Part shown: piece by piece, positions 36,495-44,794 of the stretch
Layout of the letters: each line of letters begins with the position of its first letter
Numbering within the stretch: the stretch's first letter is position 1
Source: an uncultured Eubacteriales bacterium
GTDB lineage: Bacteria; Bacillota; Clostridia; Oscillospirales; Oscillospiraceae
DNA length: 64,000 nt
Assembly: GCA_902475435.1 (NCBI GenBank)
Contig: CABRZL010000001.1
Coordinates: 62,001 to 126,000, forward strand
Direction of reading: 5' to 3'
Translations under genes and position numbers: made by a program
The notes under the pieces: generated by a model
The model's input: only the letters and a program-made list of their open reading frames with translations
What the model was told of the DNA's origin: nothing
Database searches by the model: none

Positions 36495-37073
36495 TTATGT
36501 TTCATTTTTTGCCCGTCGAACCATCGCCCGGAACATCAACAGATACGTTACAAAACTCCATAACAAAAGCCCCACACCTATCAGGATCAGCACATTGGAC
36601 AATATCGAAGGAATCCCCGGCACCAGCAATAACAGTACCATCATCGCATAGAGATAAAAGGTCGTCACTTTTCCACACCACATGGCACCATCGTTATACC
36701 CGGCTTGCTTTACCGCATAGAGCCCGTATATTCCCTGCCCAACTTCTTTAATCACCAAAATCAACAGCAAAAGCTTCATAAATTGATAATGGCGGCACAG
36801 GCAAAACGCAACTACAGCCTGGGTCAGCTTATCTGCGATTGGATCCAGCACTTTCCCCAACTCTGAAATCATATGAAAATGTCTGGCAATTTTCCCATCC
36901 GCAAAATCCGTCAGTCCCGATAGCGCAAGCACGCCTATGGCATAGTAATAATCGCTCTGGCTGTCTGCGTTCCAGTAAATTACTGCAAACACGCCCGCTA
37001 AAATCAGCCGGAATACACTCAATAGATTCGGTATGGTCAAGATTCGTCGTGTGTGGATATCCCTTTGGGCCAT
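36495..37073 (-). CDS. CDP-alcohol phosphatidyltransferase family protein
   Basis: Membrane phospholipid synthase, about 192 aa. The family motif D-x2-DG-x2-AR-x8-G-x3-D-x3-D is complete in LTDFADGKIAR and ELGKVLDPIADK. Five or six TM helices. Substrate is most likely glycerol-3-phosphate (PgsA-type) or phosphatidylglycerol (cardiolipin synthase type). ATG at 37073 has GGGGAG 8 nt upstream and overlaps the 3' end of the glycosyltransferase gene by 37 bp. A longer frame from 37142 lacks a ribosome site. Confidence 0.88.
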   Translation of the reverse strand: MAQRDIHTRRILTIPNLLSVFRLILAGVFAVIYWNADSQSDYYYAIGVLALSGLTDFADGKIARHFHMISELGKVLDPIADKLTQAVVAFCLCRHYQFMKLLLLILVIKEVGQGIYGLYAVKQAGYNDGAMWCGKVTTFYLYAMMVLLLLVPGIPSILSNVLILIGVGLLLWSFVTYLLMFRAMVRRAKNET

Positions 37074-37909
37074 CGGCGTATCTCCCCTCTCAATTTCATC
37101 GTTTTTCGTGCAGGTCCCCCATCCAGCGCTGGCAAAACCCAAAATGGAGCCATCTGAAGCGGGTTTTTCCGAACCGGCGCGGTAAGCGTTTTATAGTTTT
37201 CATAAAGTCGAGACCGGGTTTTTATCGTTCTTGATAAGGTGATTCCAGACGCTGACAAGCTCCCCTTTGTTTTCTGATAAAAGTATACCGCCCGTTCCAA
37301 TACCGTTACAGTCGTTACATATTGCAGATAGCAAAAATTAAAGCTCGTATCTTCACACCAAGAAAGATCTTCCGGGCAGGAAACTGCTCTTCGCCGGATC
37401 AGACTGCGCTTATAAAGCTTGTTCCACAAAACACCGTAATAAAAATTTCCAGGCGCCCGCATCATGTTTTCTACATATTCATCCTTCGTCATGATGCCGG
37501 AAACGCCTATACTACTATGCTCATAAACCCGTCGGCCTGAAACCCGATAAAACCCCGCTGTAATCAATTCACTTCCTGTCTTAATTGCAGCAGCTACCAA
37601 CACCTCTGTCGCATCCCGAGTCACCCAGTCGTCACTGTCACAAAACTGAATGTACTCGCCATTTGCCTCAGCCATAGCGCGGTTCCTTCCAGCGGCTACT
37701 CCCTGGTGTGCCTGCCGCAACAAACGAAACCGGGAATCTTTTTCACAATATTCCGTGCAAATCGCACGGCTCCCATCTGTGCTTCCATCATCCACCAACA
37801 ACACTTCTATGTTGTCATAACTTTGATTTCTGATCCTTCCCAGACACTTTCGAAGAGTTTTTTCTGCATTATAAATGGGGATAATAATGCTAACCAGCGG
37901 CTGGTTCAC
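37037..37909 (-). CDS. Glycosyltransferase family 2 protein
   Basis: GT-A fold sugar transferase, 290 aa, probably for a surface glycan or glycolipid. N-terminus VSIIIPIYNAEKTLRKCL, nucleotide-binding VDDGSTDGS and the metal-binding DSDDW motif (residues about 91-95) are present, as is a later WCEDTSFN acceptor/base region. GTG at 37909 follows a GGGGGG-type SD. It precedes and overlaps the phosphatidyltransferase gene, so the two may act on one lipid pathway. Confidence 0.9.
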   Translation of the reverse strand: MNQPLVSIIIPIYNAEKTLRKCLGRIRNQSYDNIEVLLVDDGSTDGSRAICTEYCEKDSRFRLLRQAHQGVAAGRNRAMAEANGEYIQFCDSDDWVTRDATEVLVAAAIKTGSELITAGFYRVSGRRVYEHSSIGVSGIMTKDEYVENMMRAPGNFYYGVLWNKLYKRSLIRRRAVSCPEDLSWCEDTSFNFCYLQYVTTVTVLERAVYFYQKTKGSLSASGITLSRTIKTRSRLYENYKTLTAPVRKNPLQMAPFWVLPALDGGPARKTMKLRGEIRRWPKGISTHDES

Positions 37910-38013
37910 GCTGCATCCCCCCTTGGGAAAACTATTTCATCCTTCAACAATCAAACATGTTCATTATAAACAGCCGTTTTGACAAAGTCAACGGTCATTT
38001 CTGTCCGTACAAT

Positions 38014-38028
38014 TTCACACACTGTGAA
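38014..38028. promoter_or_regulatory. Perfect palindrome upstream of the ABC exporter genes
   Basis: TTCACA-CAC-TGTGAA (38014-38028), about 95 bp before the first ABC gene and upstream of a possible -10 TATAAC (38076-38081). Likely an operator; the cognate regulator is not in the window. Confidence 0.4.
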
Positions 38029-38123
38029 CAATTTGTTAATTTCCTTCGCCCCTCTTGCTTTCCCTGTTGTTTTGATATAACATTTTATGCGAAAAACAAT
38101 TTCCATAAGAAAGGATATTTCTC

Positions 38124-40286
38124 ATGCTGAACATTCTGAAACTACTACGCAGACATGTAGGCACAATTCTCGTGATCCTGCTACTGCTGGTGGCAGAGGC
38201 ATGGTGCGATCTTGCATTGCCGGGATATACCAGCGACATTGTAGATGTTGGCATCCAGCAGAATGGGATTGACTCAACTCTGCCTGAGACGCTTCGTCCC
38301 GAAAGCTTTCAGGTGCTAACCCTGCTGATGGATCAATCAGATGCTGATCTTGCCCGGCGCAGCTATTCTTTGGAGGATGACCGCTATACACTGACAGATT
38401 CCATTTCCAAGGAAGAGCAACAGCAGCTCTCTGACGCCTTTGCGCTGCCCATGGCGCTGTGTTACCAGGCAAAACAAAGCGGCGAAATAGACCTCTCCGC
38501 CCTGCCTGCTGCCGTGGAATCCGGTGTAGTCACACCGGAACAGTTGATCGACATGCGCGACGAAGCCCAGGCACAAATGACCGAAATCAGCGATACTATG
38601 CTCGATCAAGTTGCAATTGAGTACATGAAGGAAGAATACACTGCTCTGGACATGGATCTCGACGCAATGCAACGGAATTATTTGATTCTGGCAGGCGCAA
38701 AAATGCTGGGCGTTACGCTGCTCTCTGTATTGTCCGTTATTATCATTACACTACTAGCCAGCCGTACAGCCGCCGCAGTAAGCCGCGACCTCCGGGAAAA
38801 GGTCTACAGCCATGTACTGTCTTTTTCCTCGGCAGAAATGGATCAGTTTTCCACCGCCTCTCTCATCACTCGTTCTACCAACGACATTCAACAAGTACAA
38901 ATGGTAATTGTAATGCTGCTTCGAATGGTATTATATGCTCCCATTCTTGGCATAGGCGGCATTATCAAAGTCACAAACACCCGTACCGGCCTTGGCTGGA
39001 TTATCGCTGTCGCGGTAGGATGTCTTCTGGGTGTGGTTTTAATTCTGGTCTCTATTGCCATGCCGAAATTTAAGAAAATGCAGACCTTAGTGGATGATTT
39101 GAACTTGGTAAGCCGGGAAATCCTGACCGGAATTCCCGTCATTCGTGCATTCTCCCGTGAGGAGTTTGAAATCCGTCACTTTGATAAGGCTAATACCAAC
39201 CTCAAGAACAATCAGCTCTTTGTGAACCGCACAATGGCTATTATGTATCCCATGATGATGATAATTATGTATGGGATTACCGCATTGATTGTTTGGTGCG
39301 GCGCCAAGGGTATTAACTTGGGTACCATGCAGACCGGCGATTTGACTGCCTTCATCACCTACACCATGCAGATTGTCATGGCGTTTATGATGATTACAAT
39401 GGTTTCCATCATGCTTCCTCGTGCCTCCGTCGCCGCCACTCGTATTATGGAAGTGCTAAATACCCAACCCACGATCCACGATCCCAGCACCCCAGTTTCC
39501 GTGGATCGTCAGGCCGCAAAAGGCATTGTGACCTTCCACGATGTCTCTTTCACTTATCCTGGCGGTACGGCGCCAGCTCTGGAGCACATCAGTTTTACAG
39601 CTCATCCCGGCCAAACCACCGCTATCATCGGTTCCACCGGTTGCGGAAAATCTACTTTGATTCATCTGATTCCCCGATTCTATGATGTGACAGAGGGATC
39701 TATTACAATTGACGGCACTGATATTCGCGATATGACGCAGGCTGATCTGCGTAGCCTCTTGGGTTTTGTCCCACAGAAGGGCATTCTATTTTCCGGTGAC
39801 ATTGAGAGTAACCTGAAATTTGGCGGCAATAACATTACCGACGAGGATATGCACCAGGCCGCCGAAATCGCGCAGGCCGCGGACTTCATTGCAGAAAAGC
39901 CAGACGGCTATTCCGCTCCCATTGCACAGGGCGGTACTAATGTCTCCGGCGGGCAAAAACAGCGTCTTTCCATTGCTCGGGCCATTGCAAAACATCCAAA
40001 GATTTATCTCTTTGACGACAGTTTTTCAGCTTTGGACTATAAAACCGATGCAAAGCTGCGGCAGGTTTTACATGAAAGTATGGATGACGCCACGGTAATT
40101 TTGGTTGCCCAGCGTATCTCCACCGTTCTTCATGCACAGGAAATTCTTGTGTTAGACGAGGGAAAAATTGTGGGCCGGGGCACCCATGAAGAACTGCTGA
40201 AAAACTGTCCCGAATATTTAGAAATTGCAAAGAGTCAGCTTTCTCCCAAAGAGTTGGGGCTGGAAGGAGGCGAGGACAATGGCTGA
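38124..40286 (+). CDS. ABC exporter half-transporter with large extracellular insertion and degenerate Walker B
   Basis: Type IV exporter subunit, 720 aa: TM domain then ATPase. Between TM1 (about 13-33) and TM2 (about 190-212) lies an approximately 150-residue acidic, mostly helical insertion that should face outside. ATPase: Walker A GSTGCGKST, signature NVSGGQKQR, Walker B IYLFDDSFSALD, with Asp in place of the catalytic Glu. With its partner it forms one degenerate and one consensus ATP site, as in TM287/288 or BmrCD-type multidrug exporters. ATG at 38124 has AAAGGA; the partner gene overlaps its end by 8 bp. Confidence 0.92.
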   Translation: MLNILKLLRRHVGTILVILLLLVAEAWCDLALPGYTSDIVDVGIQQNGIDSTLPETLRPESFQVLTLLMDQSDADLARRSYSLEDDRYTLTDSISKEEQQQLSDAFALPMALCYQAKQSGEIDLSALPAAVESGVVTPEQLIDMRDEAQAQMTEISDTMLDQVAIEYMKEEYTALDMDLDAMQRNYLILAGAKMLGVTLLSVLSVIIITLLASRTAAAVSRDLREKVYSHVLSFSSAEMDQFSTASLITRSTNDIQQVQMVIVMLLRMVLYAPILGIGGIIKVTNTRTGLGWIIAVAVGCLLGVVLILVSIAMPKFKKMQTLVDDLNLVSREILTGIPVIRAFSREEFEIRHFDKANTNLKNNQLFVNRTMAIMYPMMMIIMYGITALIVWCGAKGINLGTMQTGDLTAFITYTMQIVMAFMMITMVSIMLPRASVAATRIMEVLNTQPTIHDPSTPVSVDRQAAKGIVTFHDVSFTYPGGTAPALEHISFTAHPGQTTAIIGSTGCGKSTLIHLIPRFYDVTEGSITIDGTDIRDMTQADLRSLLGFVPQKGILFSGDIESNLKFGGNNITDEDMHQAAEIAQAADFIAEKPDGYSAPIAQGGTNVSGGQKQRLSIARAIAKHPKIYLFDDSFSALDYKTDAKLRQVLHESMDDATVILVAQRISTVLHAQEILVLDEGKIVGRGTHEELLKNCPEYLEIAKSQLSPKELGLEGGEDNG

Positions 40287-42111
40287 TCAGCACAACCGCC
40301 GCATGCACGGACCAGGAGCTATGCATAGCGTTGAAAAACCTAAAAACTTTGGGGGTGCCATCAAGCAGCTCCTACGATATATGGGACGCTATAAAATAGG
40401 CATTTTGTTTGTCCTGTTATTTGCCATTGGCAGTACGGTCTTCAATATCCACGGTCCAAAAATTATGGGCAACGCAGTAACTGAAATCTATAACGGTTTA
40501 GTTGCCAAGGTATCTGGCACCGGCGGTATTGATTTTGATAAAATATTTTCCATTCTGATGACCATGATCGCCATTTATGCAGCGGCGGCACTATTAAATT
40601 TTCTGCAAACCTGGCTGATGACAGGTATCTCGCAAAAGATCTGCTATCGCATGCGTCGAGAGATCTCAGAAAAAATTCATCGGCTTCCCATGCGTTACTT
40701 TGAAAGCCGAACTGTGGGTGAGGTGCTTTCCCGCATCACCAACGATGTGGATACTTTAGGCCAAAGCATGGGACAAAGCGTCACACAGCTTGTGACCTCT
40801 ATCACGACCATTATCGGCGTCTTATATATGATGCTGACGATTTCTCCCCTGATGACGCTGATCGCTTTGGTAATTCTACCGATTTCCGCAGTTCTTGTGA
40901 TGCTGATCGTCAAAGTGAGTCAAAAATACTTTACGGCTCAACAGCGTCTACTTGGTGAAGTAAACGGACAGGTGGAGGAGACTTACTCCGGTCAAAATGT
41001 GGTGAAAGCTTTTAATCGGGAGGCCATCGTCAAAGAAGAGTTTTCCCGTACCAATCGTCAATTATATACCTCCGCTTGGAAATCCCAATTTCTATCGGGT
41101 CTCATGATGCCGATTATGACTTTTGTCGGAAATTTGGGTTATGTTGCGGTCGCTTTGTCCGGCTCCATGCTCGCTGTGTCCGGCACCATCGCTGTCGGTG
41201 ACATTGTATCTTTTATCAGCTATGTCAAGAACTTTACGCAGCCTATCACCCAATTAGCACAGGTCAGCAATATGCTCCAATCCATGGCTGCGGCCGCAGA
41301 ACGAGTCTTTGAATTTCTGGACGAAGAAGAGGAAACACAGGGGAAAGAAAACGCTCTGCCCTCTGCTGCAAACGCCCAGGGGCATGTGACCTTTCAACAC
41401 GTTCAGTTCGGGTATAGTCCTGATAAAATCATCATTCATGATTTCAACTGTGACGTGAAGCCTGGACAAATGGTAGCCATTGTCGGTCCCACCGGTGCCG
41501 GAAAAACCACCATGGTAAAACTGCTGATGCGGTTTTACGATGTGAACCAGGGCGCCATTTTGTTGGATGGTCATGACATTCGTGACTATAACCGCGGCGG
41601 CCTCCGAGAAGGTTTTGGGATGGTACTCCAAGACACTTGGCTCTTCAAAGGTACCATTATGGAAAACATCCGTTATGGCCGCCTGGACGCTACCGATGAT
41701 GAAGTGATTGCTGCCGCCAAAGCTGCACACGCGGATCACTTTATCCGCACATTGCCCGGAGGTTATCAGATGGAACTCAATGAGGAAGCATCCAATGTTT
41801 CTTTGGGCCAGCGGCAGCTCCTTACCATTGCACGAGCGATTCTGGCCGACAATCCTATCTTAATACTCGACGAAGCGACATCTTCTGTGGACACCCGCAC
41901 AGAACAGCTGATTCAATCCGCTATGGAGAATCTGCTGAAAGGTCGCACTAGCTTTGTGATTGCCCATCGACTGAGTACAATCCGCAACGCAGATGTGATT
42001 CTCGTCATGAAAGACGGCGATATAATAGAACAGGGGAACCACGAATCACTTCTGAAAAAGGGCGGTTTTTATGCCGAGCTTTGGAATAGTCAATTTGCAG
42101 ACGTAGGATAA
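40279..42111 (+). CDS. ABC exporter half-transporter (partner subunit)
   Basis: Second half of the heterodimer, about 610 aa. A cytoplasmic N-terminus of about 45 residues is followed by six TM helices with the intracellular coupling region RMRREISEKIHRLPMRYFES (split here), then an ATPase with Walker A GPTGAGKTT and Walker B ILILDEATSSVD containing the catalytic Glu. Its signature is VSLGQRQ rather than LSGGQ. Thus the consensus ATP site pairs this Walker B with the other subunit's signature. ATG at 40279 behind AAGGAGG; an earlier in-frame ATG at 40225 lies inside the preceding gene. Substrate probably drugs or lipids; unknown. Confidence 0.93.
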   Translation: MADQHNRRMHGPGAMHSVEKPKNFGGAIKQLLRYMGRYKIGILFVLLFAIGSTVFNIHGPKIMGNAVTEIYNGLVAKVSGTGGIDFDKIFSILMTMIAIYAAAALLNFLQTWLMTGISQKICYRMRREISEKIHRLPMRYFESRTVGEVLSRITNDVDTLGQSMGQSVTQLVTSITTIIGVLYMMLTISPLMTLIALVILPISAVLVMLIVKVSQKYFTAQQRLLGEVNGQVEETYSGQNVVKAFNREAIVKEEFSRTNRQLYTSAWKSQFLSGLMMPIMTFVGNLGYVAVALSGSMLAVSGTIAVGDIVSFISYVKNFTQPITQLAQVSNMLQSMAAAAERVFEFLDEEEETQGKENALPSAANAQGHVTFQHVQFGYSPDKIIIHDFNCDVKPGQMVAIVGPTGAGKTTMVKLLMRFYDVNQGAILLDGHDIRDYNRGGLREGFGMVLQDTWLFKGTIMENIRYGRLDATDDEVIAAAKAAHADHFIRTLPGGYQMELNEEASNVSLGQRQLLTIARAILADNPILILDEATSSVDTRTEQLIQSAMENLLKGRTSFVIAHRLSTIRNADVILVMKDGDIIEQGNHESLLKKGGFYAELWNSQFADVG

Positions 42112-42114
42112 ACA

Positions 42115-42145
42115 AGTCCTCCGCAAGAATTCCTTGCGGAGGACT
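42115..42145 (+). terminator. Hairpin terminator of the ABC exporter operon
   Basis: 13-bp stem AGTCCTCCGCAAG with its complement (42115-42127/42133-42145), directly after the stop; short U content behind. Confidence 0.75.
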
Positions 42146-42214
42146 CTATATTCAAATATCTAATACCAGGGCTCAATCATAACTCACTGGAAAATCCACT
42201 GTCATCATTACAGG

Positions 42215-42253
42215 AAGATAGCGTCCGAGCGGTATCCCCTCGGACGCTATCTT
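42215..42253 (-). terminator. Hairpin terminator of the LCP operon
   Basis: 15-bp stem AAGATAGCGTCCGAG with its complement (42215-42229/42239-42253), 25 bp past the LCP stop on the minus strand; no long U-run. Confidence 0.7.
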
Positions 42254-42278
42254 GCGCTGTCACGGCTAAAATTAGCTT

Positions 42279-43829
42279 TTAGTTATATTCATAAGAGCTG
42301 GCATCAAAGGCTGTCCCGCGCCAGGTACTCTCTACCAAGTATCCATCGGACACCGTCAGAATATATACATCATCAATGGTAATATCCTCTTCATAGGGGT
42401 TCATAACTTCATTGACCATATCTACTACCGACTGTCCATACAGTCCATAACAGGATGCCCCGTTATAGTCCACACCTTCTCCGGGCAAGGTATTTTGTTG
42501 AATATCATTCAAGCCGGCCAGAAGCACATGTAAGGCCAGATAGCGAATATTCGCACCATCCAAATCCGTAATCATGTTGTTCATAACCGCCTGATATACC
42601 GCTGGCAGCCTAAGCCATTTGGAAGGAGCCATACATTGCTGAATCATTGCTTTCAGGAAGCTCTGCTGTACATACTGCCGCTGAATATCTGCCATAAGAT
42701 ATCCGGAACGATATCGGCAGACCGCCAATGCCTGATCGCCATTAAGCAGCTGCTCCCCAGCCATGAGTTCAATCGCTTCGCCGGTGTCGGGATCATTTAC
42801 AGTCATATCCATGGGCACATCGAAAGTCACTCCGCCCATGGCATCTACCGCGTCCTTGAATACACGATAATTGATCACTACATAGCCATCCGGCCGGAAT
42901 CCCAACAGCGTTTTCACCTGATCCATCAGAGCCTGCGCCCCTTCATCTCCTCCGCCGGCAAGCCCGTAAACACCGTTCAGCTTTGGAACTGCCGCCCCGT
43001 TGTCCACAATAGTATCCCGCGGCAGACTTGTCAATGATACCGTGCCATTTTTCTCATCCAGCGTAGCAATCATCATCGTGTCAGTTCGCGTTTCTTCCTC
43101 ATCCGTCGCACAGATCAAAATATTAAAGAATCCGGATTTTCTAGTATGAACCCCGTCCTGTGACTGCTCTGGCGCCCGAAACAGCAGAAAATACAGCGCT
43201 GCTAAAATTCCCGCCAGGATTAACAGAAAAATCAGGAAGTTCCGGAAACCGTGGCGTTTCTTCCGACGTTTTCTCCGGGGACGCTGTTCATAGGTATCAT
43301 AATCATACCCCTCTGCATAATCCGCCATACGACGGGCCTGCTGCCGAGATCTCTGGCGGGACTGTTGAGACGCGTATTGACGGGAGCGGCTGTATGGGTC
43401 CGGGTTTCGCTTGCCCGCTGCCCGGGCCGCCATGGACATTCGCCCCTCATAGCCTTCGTCATAATCATATTCATCGTCAGAATAGCCGTACTCTTCATCA
43501 TCATAGTAGCCATTATTATAGTCCTGTCCGCCATCATAATAGCCATCGTCATACCCTTGATTATTAGCATAACTGCCATTATCATAGCTCTGGCCATTAT
43601 AATAACCGTTGTCATATCCCTGACCATCATCATAATAACCATTGTTATAATCCTGACCACTTCCATAATAGCCATTGCTATTGTTTTGGCCGCCAGTCTG
43701 CCGGGTGGCATCTCCGTTTGGCATCCCGGAAAACCCGTTTCGGTATACACGGGTCTCATCCATATCCCCGTGAGAATTGTAAGAACCGCTATTGGGGGAG
43801 GACCCATTATAATTTCCTCTATTAGACAT
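42279..43829 (-). CDS. LCP family protein with a Tyr/Gly/Asn/Asp-rich cytoplasmic domain
   Basis: LytR-CpsA-Psr transferase, 516 aa, type II membrane protein. Residues 1-135 are low complexity, rich in Tyr, Gly, Asn and Asp with repeated GYYDDGQ/YDNGYY-type units; residues 140-193 are Arg/Gln/Lys-rich; TM helix at about 197-217. The extracellular LCP domain shows NILICATDEEETRTDTMM, SLPRDTIV, KLNGVYGLAGG and ALAVCRYRSGY. The starting GGxD/R motifs are looser than usual (CATDEEETRTD). ATG at 43829 follows AAGGAG. It begins 12 bp after the GTPase-fusion gene and is the third gene of that operon. Confidence 0.9.
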   Translation of the reverse strand: MSNRGNYNGSSPNSGSYNSHGDMDETRVYRNGFSGMPNGDATRQTGGQNNSNGYYGSGQDYNNGYYDDGQGYDNGYYNGQSYDNGSYANNQGYDDGYYDGGQDYNNGYYDDEEYGYSDDEYDYDEGYEGRMSMAARAAGKRNPDPYSRSRQYASQQSRQRSRQQARRMADYAEGYDYDTYEQRPRRKRRKKRHGFRNFLIFLLILAGILAALYFLLFRAPEQSQDGVHTRKSGFFNILICATDEEETRTDTMMIATLDEKNGTVSLTSLPRDTIVDNGAAVPKLNGVYGLAGGGDEGAQALMDQVKTLLGFRPDGYVVINYRVFKDAVDAMGGVTFDVPMDMTVNDPDTGEAIELMAGEQLLNGDQALAVCRYRSGYLMADIQRQYVQQSFLKAMIQQCMAPSKWLRLPAVYQAVMNNMITDLDGANIRYLALHVLLAGLNDIQQNTLPGEGVDYNGASCYGLYGQSVVDMVNEVMNPYEEDITIDDVYILTVSDGYLVESTWRGTAFDASSYEYN

Positions 43830-43841
43830 ATTTGCTCCTTC

Positions 43842-44780
43842 TTAGAATGTGACCACATCCTCCAACGCTTTCTCCGCGGGAGTCACCTCCAAGGCTGTTA
43901 AAACGGGTCCCATATCTTTATACATTTTATGATATCGCAGAGAAATCTTTGCTGTTACCCAAACCCAATCCCGTTGGGAAAGCTGCTCTGCGCCAGGCCA
44001 GTTGCACACAAAGCCCATAAACTGAATGTCTTCCACACAGCAGGTCATAATAAACCTTCCTGGCACAAACGCGTCCTTTTCTTTCTTCTTCAGATGCGCT
44101 ACCTGGGCCTTAAATTTCACTGTCTTACCGGAATACTTTTTCATATCCTCGGTAATATCCCGATACCAGATTCCATAGTCATTGTCTTGAATCTCAATGA
44201 CATCTGCATTGATATCAAAGGGCAGCGGGTCTTCAATGTCGTCATATTCTACTTCTCCCGCCGCATCTTCATAAACAATGTCACAACGCCGGTTAATGGC
44301 TCGTACAATCTTGTGGAGTTCCATTTTATCGGTATTCTCATCCACGCGATTGAAGACAATCATCTCACAGCCGCCTACTTTATCTACCACCAGTGCACGC
44401 ATATTCGCATTATACAAAGGAAATGTAGCAGCTTCGGCAAACATGATCTCCTGATAAACCACCCAGCTTTTCGGCAGTTTGGCATAGAAATCGCTGACAG
44501 TCTGCATCCCGTTGAGTTCTACACACACGCGTTCTGCCCGGTACTTCTTCCGCATATTCTCCAGCTGTTCCTCGTCCAGGGCCTCCTGATCCTCAATCAC
44601 CTCAATATATACGTTGGGCGCAGCAAAAGAGGAGGGATCATACTCTTCTTCTCCTTCCTCACAAACCAGAAGCAGCGTTTTCTCTCCGGCATTAAAACGC
44701 TCGTCCTCTAACGTCTCCTGAATAAACCGGGTCTTTCCAGAATCCAAGAATCCTGTAAATACATAGACAGGTATCGCCAT
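43842..44780 (-). CDS. CobW/COG0523-type GTPase fused to a TIGR03943-like domain
   Basis: 312 aa. The N-terminal P-loop GTPase half has GFLDSGKTRFI (Walker A) and FNRVDENTD (NKxD-like guanine motif), but lacks the CxCC metal motif. From about residue 200 the sequence changes to a small beta-rich domain (YSGKTVKFKAQV, GRFIMTCCVEDIQFMGFVC) that resembles the C-terminal part of TIGR03943/YcgQ proteins. In other Firmicutes, TIGR03943 proteins pair with a permease and a COG0523 GTPase; here two of these are fused. Domain assignment is from memory of the conserved RF-x-x-(T/S)CC segment. Lies 14 bp after the His-rich GTPase. Confidence 0.75.
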   Translation of the reverse strand: MAIPVYVFTGFLDSGKTRFIQETLEDERFNAGEKTLLLVCEEGEEEYDPSSFAAPNVYIEVIEDQEALDEEQLENMRKKYRAERVCVELNGMQTVSDFYAKLPKSWVVYQEIMFAEAATFPLYNANMRALVVDKVGGCEMIVFNRVDENTDKMELHKIVRAINRRCDIVYEDAAGEVEYDDIEDPLPFDINADVIEIQDNDYGIWYRDITEDMKKYSGKTVKFKAQVAHLKKKEKDAFVPGRFIMTCCVEDIQFMGFVCNWPGAEQLSQRDWVWVTAKISLRYHKMYKDMGPVLTALEVTPAEKALEDVVTF

Positions 44781-44794
44781 GGCCTACCTCCTGC

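Noticed and set aside
36495..37142. Longer start (37142) for the CDP-alcohol phosphatidyltransferase
   Set aside because: The extension is the out-of-frame end of the glycosyltransferase gene; ATG 37073 has GGGGAG at 8 nt.
43251..43901. Long Ile/Val-rich plus-strand frame opposite the LCP low-complexity region
   Set aside because: Antisense of the Tyr/Gly/Asn repeats; membrane-like look is a composition artefact and no SD is present.
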